This document shows positions 43,108-43,477 of a stretch of DNA of 43,477 nt, one piece after another (the stretch's first letter is position 1; each line of letters opens with the position of its first letter). The stretch comes from Flavobacteriaceae bacterium (GTDB taxonomy: Bacteria > Bacteroidota > Bacteroidia > Flavobacteriales > Weeksellaceae). A program made the position numbers and the translations under genes. Location: NCBI GenBank assembly GCA_018260565.1, contig JAGLAZ010000001.1, positions 73,309 through 116,785 on the forward strand. Direction: 5' to 3'. A model generated the notes under the pieces. It was not told where the DNA came from and ran no database searches. It saw nothing but the letters and a program-made list of their open reading frames with translations.

Positions 43108-43477
43108 ATGGAAATAGTATTATATATAGCCACTACGCTATTCGTTTTTATATTCATGGAATGTGTTACATGGTTTACCCATAAATATATTATGCATGGT
43201 CTAGGCTGGTATTTTCATGAAGATCATCATCAGCCAGGTTATCCTCATGTATTTGAAAAAAATGATTTCTTTTTTGTAGTGTTTGCCATACCCAGCATTC
43301 TATTATTTTACTTTGGAACACGAGATGGAATAAATTTTTTATTTTTTATTGGACTTGGAATATTGCTATATGGTATTGCTTATTTTCTAGTACATGATGT
43401 TCTTATTCATAGGAGATTTAAATTATTTGATAAAACTGATAATTGGTATTTCCGTGCATTAAGAAAAGCACATAAAA
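43108..43477 (+). CDS. crtZ: Beta-carotene hydroxylase, 3'-truncated by the window end
   Basis: Reading from ATG 43108, two bases after the crtB stop, gives 123 codons with no stop before the window ends. The sequence has the histidine motifs of the fatty-acid hydroxylase superfamily: THKYIMH (His25, His30), HEDHH (His37, His40, His41), HDVLIH (His96, His101) and the start of the next one (KAHK). It has hydrophobic segments (VLYIATTLFVFIFM; DFFFVVFAIPSILLFYFG). Di-iron hydroxylation of beta-carotene to zeaxanthin is the family function and fits the operon. A lycopene cyclase is not in view and may follow. Confidence 0.9.
   Translation, partial: MEIVLYIATTLFVFIFMECVTWFTHKYIMHGLGWYFHEDHHQPGYPHVFEKNDFFFVVFAIPSILLFYFGTRDGINFLFFIGLGILLYGIAYFLVHDVLIHRRFKLFDKTDNWYFRALRKAHK

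Overview
The window is a dense, low-GC stretch of a Bacteroidota chromosome. It most resembles a member of the Flavobacteriales, probably the Weeksellaceae (Chryseobacterium/Elizabethkingia type). The evidence is a PorZ-like type IX secretion protein with a C-terminal sorting domain, a PafA-type alkaline phosphatase whose catalytic residues match the Elizabethkingia enzyme, malate:quinone oxidoreductase, a flavobacterial arsenic operon, zeaxanthin-type carotenoid genes, and several exact Bacteroidota -7 elements (TAnnTTTG) just upstream of start codons. I recognise no tRNA, rRNA, CRISPR array, transposase or phage gene. No intergenic gap exceeds about 180 bases.

Layout. 1-2392: arsenic resistance operon (arsR cut by the window edge, acr3, a DUF6428-type gene with a nonsense codon, arsC), closed by a terminator. 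2558-12158: uvrD/pcrA, then polA, an M16 metallopeptidase and a cholesterol-oxidase-like GMC gene broken by two in-frame stops. 12155-16538: rhodanese (minus), then queG, a DUF2383 four-helix protein, gpsA and mqo. 16535-21150, minus strand: a 5'-nucleotidase split over two genes, porZ and recO. 21249-22969: dapA, a GNAT acetyltransferase and a small YtxH-like protein. 23013-25657, minus strand: thioredoxin and recG. 25744-28378: mdh and pafA. 28522-31377: a large protein I do not recognise. 31393-33355, minus strand: TetR regulator and ABC1 kinase. 33429-39383: the four-gene ligase-associated DNA damage response module (exonuclease, ATP-dependent ligase, DEXH helicase, PdeM), converging on a photolyase (39385-40680). 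40800-43477: carotenoid operon crtI-crtB-crtZ, cut by the window end.

Functional themes. DNA repair and replication recurs: UvrD, PolA, RecO, RecG, the ligase-associated module and photolyase. Central metabolism is represented by mqo, gpsA, mdh and dapA. Surface and phosphate functions are PorZ, PafA and the split nucleotidase.

Most notable observations: PolA whose 3'-5' exonuclease fold is kept while all the catalytic residues I could align are lost; two genes interrupted only by nonsense codons, without frameshift; the uncharacterised 951-residue protein; pafA starting five bases after the mdh terminator, with a promoter-like element in the terminator loop; and a nested palindromic element inside the DNA repair module. 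I found no clear-cut new multi-gene system. The 951-residue protein is the best candidate for undescribed biology.
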